A stretch of DNA of 64,000 nucleotides from Lachnospiraceae bacterium (GCA_015057635.1 SVEB01000018.1:22212-86211), one strand, 5' to 3'. Shown: positions 1-8,992, numbered from the stretch's first letter. Made by a program: numbers and translations. Notes: a model not told the origin generated them from the letters alone.

Positions 1-299
1 AAAGCGTCTCCATGATTGAAAAATTAGAGGGATTTGATTCTGTTATTCCAATCGTGAAACACCACCATGAACGATATGACGGTTGTGGATATCCTAGTAA
101 ACTAAAAGGGGAGGAAATCCCCTTCCTAACCCGTATTCTTACCATTATTGACAGTTTTGATGCTATGACAAACAAGCGTCCTTATCAAAAAACAAAAACA
201 ACAGAAGAAGGCTTGCAGGAACTGATTCGTTGTAAAGGAACCCAATTTGACAGCCAGTATGTAGATCTCTTTGTTGCTATGATGAAAAAAGACCACTGA
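1..299 (+). CDS. HD-GYP domain protein, C-terminal end (5' truncated by window)
   Basis: The open frame runs in from the left edge, so only about the last 98 residues are present. They contain HHERYDGCGYP, the signature of HD-GYP phosphohydrolases, followed by the usual helical tail with ILTIIDSFDAMTNKRPYQK. HD-GYP proteins usually degrade cyclic di-GMP or related nucleotides. The N-terminal half, with the HD metal ligands and any sensor or receiver domain, lies outside the window, so substrate and input signal cannot be judged. The ATG at 12 is internal to the domain and is not the real start. Confidence 0.85.
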   Translation, partial: SVSMIEKLEGFDSVIPIVKHHHERYDGCGYPSKLKGEEIPFLTRILTIIDSFDAMTNKRPYQKTKTTEEGLQELIRCKGTQFDSQYVDLFVAMMKKDH

Positions 300-473
300 T
301 TAAGTCAATGTCATTTAGTTAACACTAAAGAATGACAAGAAAGAGAATTTCATCTATCAGATTTTATTTGATTGATGTAATTCTCTTTTCTGTGGTTACC
401 AATTTGGTATTTTGGCTTACACTAAAAAGACAGATTGCCATCTGCCATAAATTAGATGTATTATTATTAAGGA

Positions 474-1129
474 TCAAGCTACTCTGTAGAGGAATCCGAT
501 TGCGGTCTGGGGTTTGACTTTCCGAGGGTCTTTGCGTCCAGACCGTACTGGCAAAACATATCTTTGTATCCTACCACCTGTGGTGGTAGGATACAATTTT
601 TTTAAGTATTTTTTGCAAATTGAAATATCCATTGTATAATTTACTTGATAATAGCGCTTTGTTTGCTGCTTATGTATCTTCAAAATGATACTTATCGTTA
701 TTGCTTCACAAAAATTGTATAATGTCAATCTGGCATAAATCTCTTGCTTTATATATTCAACTTTCTTTGAATGAAAATTTGTCAACCCAATGGCATATTT
801 TAGTTCTCTAAAATTTGTCTCGATTCCCCATCTCATATGATAAAGTTCTTTTATTTCACAGGGATTCATTTCATCTGCAGGTATGTTTGTAATGATACTC
901 TCATAAGAATTATCACCAATCAAAAATCTTACAACTTTAAAACTTATTTGATATGCTCCTTTATCTCCAGCTGGAAGGAAATCAAATATTTGGCAACTTA
1001 GCATAAATTTGTATTTTTAGGATGTTTCTTAATTTCATTTGTTTGACGTCTTGTTAGCAGTAATGAGATTTCCATATCGCTAATAGTTTTCTTCAATGAA
1101 TCTTTAACAAACAATATATAATCTTGCAT
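474..1129 (-). pseudogene. IS4-family transposase remnant
   Basis: The long frame (474-1004) carries YHMRWGIETNFRELK, the Y-R-E-K signature of IS4-type DDE transposases, with typical C-terminal flanks (KVEYIKQEIYARLTLYNF). A separate N-terminal piece begins at the ATG at 1129, behind a GGAGG site, and runs 43 codons before a stop in another frame. The middle, which should hold the first two catalytic aspartates, is missing, so this is an internally deleted, inactive copy. Upstream, CCTTGA and TCAAGG flank the ribosome site (about 1138-1163) and could sequester it, as insertion sequences often do to block read-through expression. Confidence 0.8.
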
Positions 1130-1311
1130 ATGCGCTACCTCCTTGAAATGTATATATCAAGGGGCTTCGCCACATTTTTTCTTTTATTTGTCAAGTACTT
1201 TTTAAATTTTTACATCCCCCCCTTTAATCCACTCAAATTTTGTTTGACTTTTCCAGAATAATACATTATATATTACTAATATAACATTTTTTTATTGAGA
1301 AAAAACATATT

Positions 1312-1870
1312 ATGTGTAAGGCGGTAGAAAGAATGTTAATATCTGATAATTTTGAAATGATTACATATGCAAAACCAAGTGCTGTAAAAGCAGCAGCTGT
1401 AAGCAAGAGTACAATCAAAGATGTTCAAACAAAATTGAATTCCATTGGTTATTCCTGTGGTACTCCTAATGGAGTTGCTGGAAAGAATACCAAAGCTGCA
1501 GTAACATCATTTCAAAAATTATGTGGATTGAAAGATCAAAGTGGTACAATTACGGATGAAACTATAACAAAGCTAAATTCAGTGTATAATCGAAATCAAA
1601 AAGGTGTTTTATCTAGGGGATTAAAAAAATAATGCCAGCGTTAAGAAGCTACAAGAGAATTTGAATAAGCTGAATTATAATTGTGGGACTCCAGATGGAA
1701 CATTCGGTTCAGGGACAGAGACTGCATTAAAGAATTTTCAAAAAGCTCATTCCTTAACTGATGATGGGTTAGCTGGTAGTTCAACATTAGCTGCTATAAA
1801 GAAAGCTGTCAATAACCTTGACAACCCATCTACTCCAGCAAAAGGATTAAGTGAAAATAGAATGTTTTGA
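1312..1870 (+). pseudogene. peptidoglycan-binding-domain protein, frameshifted
   Basis: Two tandem PG_binding_1-type repeats are visible: one in 1312-1632 (VQTKLNSIGYSCGTPNG...AAVTSFQKLCGL) and one in another frame from about 1631 to 1870 (LQENLNKLNYNCGTPDG...ALKNFQKAHSL). The break is at an A7 run (1623-1629). Losing one A there would join the frames as GLK-NNASVKKLQ. Such repeats usually anchor cell-wall hydrolases or spore-cortex enzymes, but no catalytic domain remains. The 5' end is also uncertain: there is no good ribosome site and no signal peptide. The protein is probably a decayed fragment, unless slippage at the A run is used. Confidence 0.65.
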
Positions 1871-1885
1871 GAGGGTTATCTTATT

Positions 1886-2935
1886 ATGAAAAATAAATAT
1901 TTAATATTTTGTATGATTTTGAGCATATTTCTTGCTCTTAGCGGATGCAAGAAAAACGAAATTCCACAAGAAGACATCACATATAATCAGAACTTACATA
2001 ATGATGATCATGTAGATGAATCTTCTGATAATAGTAAAAATAAGTCTGAAACTAGCAATGAAATATTGGATAATTCATCTCAATCAATAGGTGATAATAA
2101 TCAGGATAACCCGAATGAGCAATCTAATGGTCGGAATAACTCGAATGAACAATCCAATATTCCAGATAGTTCGAACGAAAATGCATACTTCCTTTCCACG
2201 AATAGTGATTTTTATGAAAAAGTTGCATGTAACCCAATTGTCCAGAAATATGTAATTGATGAAGAAGCAGCTCCTCTAGAAATTTGGCAATCCGCTTTAA
2301 AGAAATGTGAAGCATGGAATCAACAGATTGATTTCACCGGTTCCGAACTAGAGAGATTACTAAGTAAAGCTGACTATGATCAATTGCAGAATGCAATAAG
2401 TCTTTGGCACGAGTATTATCAAGAAGAAGTTTATCAAAATCGTGAATTATATGGAAGCAATGGAATGATTTTAGGCAGCATGTATACAGCTATATCTGCA
2501 GATGTGCTAATAGAAAAATGCAAGTTAACATCATTTACATTATTGTCTCAAGAATATGAGTTATCAAGCAATGTATCCTTTGCAGAGAATACTACGACAA
2601 CAAACAATGACAGTGAATATTCTCTTTCGCCGCAATCCTTTTGTATTGAATATAGCTCCGACTTTGAAGAAACGTTAATTTCTTATTCAATAAACGAAAA
2701 GAATAGTGATGAATTAGAAGAACTTATTCATGAAACAGCAAACAAAATTGAAGAAAAATTTGGGCATGATTTTACTGAACATACAAACAAATACGTTTCT
2801 TTCATTCATGCACTATATACTATCGAGAACGATATATCTGAAGATAGTAATCTATGTCTTATATTAAAAGAAAACAGACTTAAGTTGTATGCGATAGAAC
2901 TTTTGAATATTGTATATATGATTGATGGTCAATAG
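1886..2935 (+). CDS. putative lipoprotein of unknown function, Asn/Ser-rich linker
   Basis: This 349-residue protein starts MKNKYLIFCMILSIFLALSGC, a lipoprotein signal with lipobox LSGC (Cys about 21). A low-complexity Asn/Ser/Glu linker follows to about residue 95, with the near-repeat NEQSNGRNNSNEQSN, then a globular domain that I do not recognise, largely helical and acidic. A GAGAGGG-type site precedes the ATG. It lies 15 bp behind the broken peptidoglycan-binding gene, so the two may derive from one surface operon. The region is more AT-rich than the rest of the window and sits between transposase fragments, which suggests acquisition. Confidence 0.75.
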   Translation: MKNKYLIFCMILSIFLALSGCKKNEIPQEDITYNQNLHNDDHVDESSDNSKNKSETSNEILDNSSQSIGDNNQDNPNEQSNGRNNSNEQSNIPDSSNENAYFLSTNSDFYEKVACNPIVQKYVIDEEAAPLEIWQSALKKCEAWNQQIDFTGSELERLLSKADYDQLQNAISLWHEYYQEEVYQNRELYGSNGMILGSMYTAISADVLIEKCKLTSFTLLSQEYELSSNVSFAENTTTTNNDSEYSLSPQSFCIEYSSDFEETLISYSINEKNSDELEELIHETANKIEEKFGHDFTEHTNKYVSFIHALYTIENDISEDSNLCLILKENRLKLYAIELLNIVYMIDGQ

Positions 2936-2957
2936 GTGCATAAAGTTACTGTTCACT

Positions 2958-3007
2958 TGTACCTCCATAAATTAGAGCTATTTTCAATTCTAGTTTATGG
3001 AGGTACA
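2958..3007. repeat. 19-bp hairpin hiding the transposase ribosome site
   Basis: TGTACCTCCATAAATTAGA (2958-2976) pairs with 2989-3007 across a 12-nt loop, with one G-T pair. The right arm contains GGAGG, the ribosome site of the transposase fragment that starts at 3011. A transcript entering from outside would fold and hide this site, a known self-control device of insertion sequences. It probably marks the left end of the IS4-like remnant. It also sits just after the lipoprotein stop. Confidence 0.6.
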
Positions 3008-3010
3008 CAT

Positions 3011-3220
3011 ATGATTCCTACTTTCATCAAAGATTATTTAAATCAAGCTATTTCAACTTCGGCTTCCAATATTTCTGCTTTTCGAACAGAAAGCTGTAGC
3101 AATTCGTTTTCCCGTGAACGAAAACCTCCTTTTTCGATATTATCTTCTTTCCTGATCTCTCAAGGTTCATCCAGCACGAATAATGAGCTTCTTGATTTTT
3201 TTCTTTCTCTTGTATTGTTC
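3011..3220 (+). pseudogene. IS4-like transposase, N-terminal fragment
   Basis: From ATG 3011, about 70 codons resemble the N-terminus of clostridial IS4-type transposases, notably FSRERKPPFSILSSFLISQG followed by NNELLDFF. GGAGG lies 7 bases upstream within a hairpin. Homology fades near 3220. The frame then runs into the 3' end of the opposite-strand permease and stops at 3292, so the catalytic core is gone. It is a different copy from the 474-1129 remnant and has the opposite orientation. Confidence 0.55.
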
Positions 3221-3238
3221 CACATCTTTCACTGCTTA

Positions 3239-5302
3239 CTATTCTGCCGATACATTTCGAACAAATCCTATATAGGTTGCAATAAAGTATAAAAGATAGG
3301 TGCCAAGGAAAATAGCGAGTGATACCCCATAATAGAAAAATACCGATGTCGATACCCCAGTGTAAAGAATAAAGCGTCCACTGGCAAACAGTGCTATGGC
3401 TATGCTTAAAAATACGGCTATCAGTGCCGGACACAGATAAAACAGAATAAGCTGTTTTAAGATAAGGCGGTTCCTTTCTCTTTCCTTTAGCCCAAGCTTC
3501 CGTAAAATGCCATAGCGGAATGCATATTTATTGGAATCACTTAATTGCTGTACCGCAAGAATCGTAAGTGCTACACACAAGAATACGATATTGATATAGA
3601 TTAATGGGAATACAACAGATGTCAGCACATATTTCATTTCCACGTTGGCATTCTCACTGACGATCACATCGGATGCAAACACAAGTATCTGGTCACTTCC
3701 GTATGCAGTCATGGAATCCTCTTCCACATCCTCATCCTCTGTAAAGGTTGGATGGTTTATCCTGTGAATCTTTGTCAAACGTTCCATCAAATCGTCAGAA
3801 GCATGACCTTCTAAGTCCATTGCCATAACCGAATACATTGGGGTCATTCCTGCTGCTGCCTGATCCGGGATTACGATTACATAATCCGCGCCGTTATGGC
3901 CTGACTGGCTAAACTCCTCAGTTTTAATCTGGGACAGATGAAGGGTGCCACTCTCTGTTTCAATCTTGCGCCGCTTGATATCTTCCCCTAAATCTTTCTC
4001 TAACTTCTCTTTTATATGAATCAGATATTCATCATCCTGTAATGTAACCGCAGAAAGACCGATCATTTCTCTTAATGCATTATAGTCACTCAGTTTCATA
4101 TACGTATCATACGTATTGTACTGCCAGCCTTTTTTCTGAATCTTTTCATAATCCGTGCTGCCATCCTTATTCTTATATTCCGTTCCGATAACCGCTAAAT
4201 GGGTGTACAGATACTCATTCATCTTGCTTGTCTTATTCTCATAGATCTGATAGATTCGTGTTTCTTCTACCGTATTATCCTTCTTTACCGCTTCCTGCTC
4301 CATGCTAAAATCATCGTACGCATCCGGGCTGTATACGATTACATCAAATGGGAACTCGCTGTCCAGGTGTTGTTTCTGATAATTCGAAAACATCATTGCG
4401 ATCGTTCCGGAAAGCAAGGCCACTGTAAACAATACCGTCAGCGTCCCCATTGTAAACTGCATGGTCTTTAACTTAGAAGAAAGATTTCGAAGCAGGAACA
4501 GATGCTCATTTTTATAAATAATGTTATGCCTGTTCTTGATAAGCCGTACAATGAATGAGGAAAAGCCCACATAAAACAGATAGACTGCTGCAATAAATCC
4601 AGCAAACCCTAAAATCATGCGAAGCGGTGTATAAGTGCCTCTAAAGATAAAGGCTGTGAAGAACAGAATATAAAGAATGCTTCCCGCCATAAGAAACTGC
4701 CTGATTCCATCTTTTCCTTCCTTCACCTGTTCGTTCTGCTTTTCCATCTGCATCAGATCACGGATACTCATTCTTTTAAATTTCCGTCTGTTGCGAATCA
4801 GTGCGATTCCATAGCAGGCATAATAACAGCCTACGGTCATTAAGACGCCCCATCCGCTTACTGCGATTTTAATCTCATACTGCATATCAAAGATACTGTA
4901 AAATACAGCCATAATGATCTGCTGCAGAAAGCATCCAAACAGGCACCCTGCAAGAAAAGAAATGGTTCCAAGTATGACATTTTCCTTCATATACATCCAC
5001 GCAATCTGTTTTTTCTTCATTCCAAGAAGCAGATATGTTCCAAACTCCCGACTCCTTTTTTCTAACATAAATCGTACCATGTAGTTGATCAGCCATGCCA
5101 CAATCAGCACAATTACAAATGTAACAAGAGAAATCATAGCTGCCATTATTCCGATGTCCTGTACAATCCTGCCTACCATATCGGAAAATAGCATGGAGTT
5201 GAATGCAAACATCAATGCGGCGATAAGTCCCATTGTAATCATATAGATCACATAATCTTTCATGGAACGCATCGCATTCCGAACTGCCAGTTTATTTTGC
5301 AT
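3239..5302 (-). CDS. bceB: BceB-type ABC transporter permease
   Basis: This 687-residue FtsX-family permease has paired transmembrane segments at the N-terminus, a cluster around residues 50-250, a large soluble extracellular region (about 320-540, the usual peptide-sensing domain) and three C-terminal helices. The size and layout fit BceB, the permease of antimicrobial-peptide detoxification modules. The ATG at 5302 has AGGAGGT about 10 bases upstream, inside the 3' end of the ATPase gene. The coding regions overlap by 11 bp, implying translational coupling. A GTG 12 bases further upstream is possible but overlaps the ribosome site. The specific peptide (bacitracin-like or lantibiotic) cannot be read from sequence. 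Confidence 0.88.
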   Translation of the reverse strand: MQNKLAVRNAMRSMKDYVIYMITMGLIAALMFAFNSMLFSDMVGRIVQDIGIMAAMISLVTFVIVLIVAWLINYMVRFMLEKRSREFGTYLLLGMKKKQIAWMYMKENVILGTISFLAGCLFGCFLQQIIMAVFYSIFDMQYEIKIAVSGWGVLMTVGCYYACYGIALIRNRRKFKRMSIRDLMQMEKQNEQVKEGKDGIRQFLMAGSILYILFFTAFIFRGTYTPLRMILGFAGFIAAVYLFYVGFSSFIVRLIKNRHNIIYKNEHLFLLRNLSSKLKTMQFTMGTLTVLFTVALLSGTIAMMFSNYQKQHLDSEFPFDVIVYSPDAYDDFSMEQEAVKKDNTVEETRIYQIYENKTSKMNEYLYTHLAVIGTEYKNKDGSTDYEKIQKKGWQYNTYDTYMKLSDYNALREMIGLSAVTLQDDEYLIHIKEKLEKDLGEDIKRRKIETESGTLHLSQIKTEEFSQSGHNGADYVIVIPDQAAAGMTPMYSVMAMDLEGHASDDLMERLTKIHRINHPTFTEDEDVEEDSMTAYGSDQILVFASDVIVSENANVEMKYVLTSVVFPLIYINIVFLCVALTILAVQQLSDSNKYAFRYGILRKLGLKERERNRLILKQLILFYLCPALIAVFLSIAIALFASGRFILYTGVSTSVFFYYGVSLAIFLGTYLLYFIATYIGFVRNVSAE

Positions 5303-6059
5303 ATTCGGTGTCACCTCCTGTCAGGGAAAGAACATCCAGGATATCATTTAAAAACTCCCTCTTTGTCTTATTTCCCCGATACAGTTCCTGAAAGATCTCC
5401 CCGTCCTTTAAGAACAGGATTCTCTTGCAGTAGCTTGCGGAAAATGCATCATGGGTGACCATGAGAATCGTTGAATTTAACTTCTGATTCATCATTTCAA
5501 ATGTCTCTAAAAGCATACGGGAAGACTTCGAGTCAAGCGCTCCGGTCGGCTCATCAGCAAGAATTAATTTGGGATCATTGGCAAGCGCTCTTGCACAGGC
5601 ACAGCGCTGCTTTTGTCCGCCTGATACTTCGTAAGGAAATTTCCCTGCTGCCTCTTCGATTCCCAACACGCTAAGAAGCTTCTTTGTCGTCTTTGTAATC
5701 TCTTGCTTTGATCTATGATGAAGAGACATTCCTAACATAATATTCTCTTCTAATGTAAGCGTATCCAAAAGGTTGTAATCCTGAAAGATAAATCCTAGGT
5801 TATCTTTTCTGAAATCTGACATTCCGTCATCATTTAATTCTGTGATATCCACTCCGTCATAGCAGATATGGCCTGCCGTCACCTGATCGATCGTGGCCAT
5901 CATATTCAAAAGTGTGGACTTTCCTGATCCGGATGGTCCCATAATGCCCATAAACTCGCCTTTTTCTACCTGAAAGCTGACACGGTTCACGGCCTTTGTC
6001 ACATAAGTCCCTTTTCCATAGTATTTTTCCACATCACATACCTTGATATATTCTTTCAT
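5292..6059 (-). CDS. bceA: BceA-type ABC transporter ATP-binding protein
   Basis: This 255-residue ABC ATPase has Walker A GPSGSGKST (about residue 42), signature SGGQKQR, Walker B LILADEPTGALDSK and a switch His in MVTHD. The overall sequence is of the LolD/MacB/BceA class that pairs with FtsX-type permeases. It energises removal of membrane-active peptides from their lipid target and feeds flux information to the adjacent kinase. The gene follows the kinase by 81 bp and overlaps bceB, giving the usual order RR-HK-ATPase-permease on the minus strand. All key motifs are intact. Confidence 0.92.
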   Translation of the reverse strand: MKEYIKVCDVEKYYGKGTYVTKAVNRVSFQVEKGEFMGIMGPSGSGKSTLLNMMATIDQVTAGHICYDGVDITELNDDGMSDFRKDNLGFIFQDYNLLDTLTLEENIMLGMSLHHRSKQEITKTTKKLLSVLGIEEAAGKFPYEVSGGQKQRCACARALANDPKLILADEPTGALDSKSSRMLLETFEMMNQKLNSTILMVTHDAFSASYCKRILFLKDGEIFQELYRGNKTKREFLNDILDVLSLTGGDTEYAK

Positions 6060-6140
6060 ACTGTTCTTCTTCCTTTCTTCTGATACAGTCAGTATAGCCT
6101 TTTTCTTTTCCTTTTGGTATCAAGTTAGCTTTCATGAATC

Positions 6141-7166
6141 TTACAGTTTTGAAAGATAAGGCATGTCCTTTGCAATATCCGGAAAGGTAAGAATAACCTC
6201 GGTTTCATGCATCAGCACAGACCTAATACAAATCCCGATTCCAAGCTTATCACATAACCTCTTGCATAAGTACAGGCCGATTCCGGTAGACTTTTCATGG
6301 TTTCGCCCATTCGTCCCGGTAAATCCTTTATCAAACACCCGTTTCTGTTCTTCTTCTAAAATACCGATTCCGTTATCCCGAATAATAAGGCTTTTCCCTG
6401 CGTTCTGAGTCTCTATGGAAAATGTGATCTTTGCCTCATTCTCCCTTTTGTATTTGATGGAATTCAAGACGATCTGGTTTATAATAAACTCCACCCATTT
6501 CGGATCCGATCGTACCACAGCCTCTGAAAATGTGATCTCGATCTGCATCTGATTTTGAATGAAAAGCTGTTTGTTCTTTGCAATCACATAAAGAATTCGT
6601 TCATGCAGGCTGATCGGCTGAATCAGATAATCTTGATAGACTTGATCTGCCCTTGCATAAAACAGCATGGTCTCCACATCGTTATCAAGCTTTGCAAGTT
6701 CCGTAAGAATTCTCCTTGTCTGATCATCCTTTTTATTCTCACAGATCAGACCGATCGTCGTAAGCGGTGTCTTCACCTCATGAACCCAGCCTTCCATATA
6801 CTCCCGGTACTCTTTTTGCTCCTGTTCAATCCTGTGAATCCGCTCAATCACAGCCTTATTGGATTTTCGTAGAATCTGCCGGTACTTTTTATCTTCAAAC
6901 CGATATCCTGCATCCATCACATCCGCGATCAGATATGGCTGATCTAACTGTTCTAAAGTACGGTCTAATTTATGAAAATACCGGTTTCTTCTTATAAACG
7001 CTACTAAGAATCCGCCTCCTGCCACTGCTCCCCAGGCACTTATAATCAGGATGCTATTCGAAGACGGATATCCGGTGGCTACAAGAAAAAGAGCAAGAAA
7101 CATCATACCCGCGACCTGGCACAGAACTGATATGCTTTTATCCTTGCAATAATCCCAAAAACTCAT
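6141..7166 (-). CDS. bceS: BceS-like intramembrane-sensing histidine kinase
   Basis: This 341-residue kinase has two N-terminal helices with a very short extracytoplasmic loop (about residues 12-60) and no separate sensor domain, the hallmark of Bce-type kinases that read transporter activity. The H box is GWVHEVKTPLTT (His about 129). The ATPase domain has N box NQIVLNSIKYKRE, G1 DNGIGI and a G2 region ending STGIGLYLCKR. The gene starts 18 bp after the response regulator. The partner is almost certainly the neighbouring regulator. Confidence 0.9.
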   Translation of the reverse strand: MSFWDYCKDKSISVLCQVAGMMFLALFLVATGYPSSNSILIISAWGAVAGGGFLVAFIRRNRYFHKLDRTLEQLDQPYLIADVMDAGYRFEDKKYRQILRKSNKAVIERIHRIEQEQKEYREYMEGWVHEVKTPLTTIGLICENKKDDQTRRILTELAKLDNDVETMLFYARADQVYQDYLIQPISLHERILYVIAKNKQLFIQNQMQIEITFSEAVVRSDPKWVEFIINQIVLNSIKYKRENEAKITFSIETQNAGKSLIIRDNGIGILEEEQKRVFDKGFTGTNGRNHEKSTGIGLYLCKRLCDKLGIGICIRSVLMHETEVILTFPDIAKDMPYLSKL

Positions 7167-7184
7167 TTTTCCCCATCCTTCTTC

Positions 7185-7856
7185 CTATATTTTATATCCC
7201 ATTCCACGCTTGGTCTCAATAAAATCCTTCACACCAATGTTGGCCAACTTATTTCGGATTCTTGTCATATTAACACTTAACGTATTATCATCGATAAACA
7301 TCTGCTGATCCCATAAAAATTCAATAATCTCCACTCGTTTCGCAATAATTCCGGGATGGGTGAATAAATAGTAAAGAATCTTAAGCTCGTTTTTGGATAA
7401 CTCTTCCTGTTTTCCTTCATAGGTCACAGTGGCGGCAGCAAGATCTAAGGTCACTCCCTTTTGAACTAGCTTTGTCTCTTCCTTAGCTTCAGATCTTCTA
7501 TATCTTTTTAAGACAGCTGCCACGCGTGCCAGTAAAATCGGTGCCTGATAAGGCTTTGCAATATAATCATCCCCACCCTGCATCATGCAGTTTAATTCAT
7601 CCATCGATGTGGTATTGCCGGTAACAAAGATAACCGGTACATCCGATTCTTCCCGAAGCCTTCTAATAATAGAAAGTCCGTCCATTTCCGGTAGATTCAT
7701 ATCTAACAGGATTAGATCCGGCTGCCTTTTTCTGATTTCTTCTATTGGATATCGAAAATCTGATAATACATCCGCCTCATAACCTGCACGTCTTAACAGC
7801 ATCACGAGCTCCTTCGCCATATTTTTATCATCCTCTATCACTAAAATCCGATTCAT
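7185..7856 (-). CDS. bceR: BceR-like OmpR-family response regulator
   Basis: The 223 residues comprise a receiver domain (acidic pair EDD near residue 8, phospho-acceptor Asp in LILLDMNLPEMDG, Thr in FVTGN, Lys in AKPY) and a winged-helix DNA-binding domain (about 125-223) ending NMTRIRNKLANIG...RGMGYKI. It is expected to activate the downstream permease genes. The first gene of the module, it is read away from the small plus-strand gene at 8040. The shared upstream interval (7857-8039) is AT-rich and should hold both promoters. No binding palindrome was pinned down. Confidence 0.9.
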   Translation of the reverse strand: MNRILVIEDDKNMAKELVMLLRRAGYEADVLSDFRYPIEEIRKRQPDLILLDMNLPEMDGLSIIRRLREESDVPVIFVTGNTTSMDELNCMMQGGDDYIAKPYQAPILLARVAAVLKRYRRSEAKEETKLVQKGVTLDLAAATVTYEGKQEELSKNELKILYYLFTHPGIIAKRVEIIEFLWDQQMFIDDNTLSVNMTRIRNKLANIGVKDFIETKRGMGYKI

Positions 7857-8039
7857 ATCTTACCTCATTCTTCCCTTTTGTTTTCCTTATACGTAATTTA
7901 TTTTATCACATACAATACCATTTTCCTATTATACCACATTTTACTATCACAGGAACCAACTCAAAACATTGATATATCTCACCATTTTACATATACTAGA
8001 ATATATAACACTGATTTCATAAATTGGAGGATTTTATAT

Positions 8040-8222
8040 ATGGATATATCAAAACTGGCTTCCAAAGAATTCGAACAGGATTTTCAGGAAACTTTACGCA
8101 AAATCAATGACAAGTTTCATCTTTCCCTACAGTGCGGCGTGATCTCCTGCGAGGGCAAACAGCTTGTGATTCGCTTAAAAGATGCCAATACAGATGCTTC
8201 TGATGCACAGGACAAGCAATAA
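8040..8222 (+). CDS. small conserved-looking protein, unknown function
   Basis: This 60-residue protein starts at ATG 8040 behind TTGGAGG with about 9 bases spacing. A longer frame to 7878 lacks a ribosome site. It is charged and soluble, with a predicted N-terminal helix (KLASKEFEQDFQETLRKINDKF), two short strands around CGVISCEGKQLVIRL and a disordered tail. No signal peptide or known domain is recognised. It is divergent from the bce module and followed by a strong terminator, so it is likely monocistronic. Confidence 0.6.
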   Translation: MDISKLASKEFEQDFQETLRKINDKFHLSLQCGVISCEGKQLVIRLKDANTDASDAQDKQ

Positions 8223-8280
8223 TCGCTCGGCCGCATCTTAATCTTAGTCCGCATATGATTGCATATGAAAAAATAAAAAC

Positions 8281-8336
8281 TGCCGGCATGCTTTTACAGG
8301 ATTCAAAACTCTGTCTCCTATTAAAGCATGCCGGCA
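8281..8336 (+). terminator. terminator after the 60-residue gene
   Basis: Perfect 14-bp inverted repeat TGCCGGCATGCTTT (8281-8294) with 8323-8336, a 28-nt loop, then AATTTTTATTCT. An A-rich left flank makes it potentially bidirectional. Confidence 0.75.
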
Positions 8337-8362
8337 ATTTTTATTCTATTATAGGTAAATTC

Positions 8363-8465
8363 ACGCAAGCTTCGCAGTTGATTTTAGGCTTACCTACTGG
8401 TGTTTCTGCTGCCAATGCCTGATTTACTGGGCAATCAAGCCTAAAATCAAGTGCGAAGCTTGCGT
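8363..8465. repeat. large hairpin element, family 2, copy 1
   Basis: 8363-8391 pairs with 8437-8465 over 29 bp with a single mismatch. The 45-nt apical part contains ACTGGTG and GCCTGATTTACTGGGC. It ends 3 bp from the stop of the minus-strand gene at 8469 and has no T run, so it is not a classic terminator. The stem core TGATTTTAGG and apical ACTGGTG recur, in the opposite orientation, in the hairpin at 55749-55830 (TGATTTTGGG, CACCAGT). Confidence 0.65.
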
Positions 8466-8468
8466 ACA

Positions 8469-8978
8469 TTAATCAATTAAAAACTGTCTGGAATCAAATC
8501 CTTCCTTCTTAAAATTGGAATTCAAGATATCAATTCTCTTTGGTGTAACCTGAATCAGATACATTGGATGGCTTAGCTTTCGGATCGCCTCCGCTGGTAT
8601 TTTCTTATATTCCAGCACCTTTTGATAGCTTTCAGAAAATGGTGGAACCATTTCGGCCTCTCCTGTTATCTGCATTCCTTTTACATTTCCAAATCCACTG
8701 TAAGTATCGTATACGGCAATGCACACATGCTTATTCTCTGCAAGCGCTTTAAATTTCAAGCCGCCTTCTGACAGCATCCAAAGCTTTTTATCAAAGTACG
8801 TATACTCGATCGGAGTGCATCTGACAAAATCTTTTGTTCCGGTCGCCAACGCACATGTATTATGCGCTTCTAAAAAATGATCGATTTCCTTGCTCAGTCT
8901 GTCATCTGTCATTCGTTTTAAATGTTCTTCCTTATCCGTCCAAAACCTTGATGCCTGTTCATATTCCTGCTGTTCCAT
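8469..8978 (-). CDS. pyridoxamine 5'-phosphate oxidase-family FMN-binding protein
   Basis: This 169-residue split-barrel protein contains the pattern AHNTCALATGTKDFVRCTPIEY near residue 37-58, then KLWMLSEGGLKFKALAENKHVCIAVYD and MQITGEAEMV, typical of small PNPOx-like flavin reductases or general stress proteins. The ATG at 8978 has AGAGGTG about 6 bases upstream and is preferred over an upstream GTG. The C-terminus (LIQVTPKRIDILNSNFKKEG) fits the family. Substrate is unknown. It lies 14 bp behind an acetyltransferase gene, probably co-transcribed. Confidence 0.75.
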   Translation of the reverse strand: MEQQEYEQASRFWTDKEEHLKRMTDDRLSKEIDHFLEAHNTCALATGTKDFVRCTPIEYTYFDKKLWMLSEGGLKFKALAENKHVCIAVYDTYSGFGNVKGMQITGEAEMVPPFSESYQKVLEYKKIPAEAIRKLSHPMYLIQVTPKRIDILNSNFKKEGFDSRQFLID

Positions 8979-8992
8979 TATAAACACCTCTG

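Noticed and set aside
3048..3434. 128-codon minus-strand frame extending past the permease end
   Set aside because: It overlaps the permease in another frame and then reads antisense to the transposase fragment; it has no start signal or recognisable domain.
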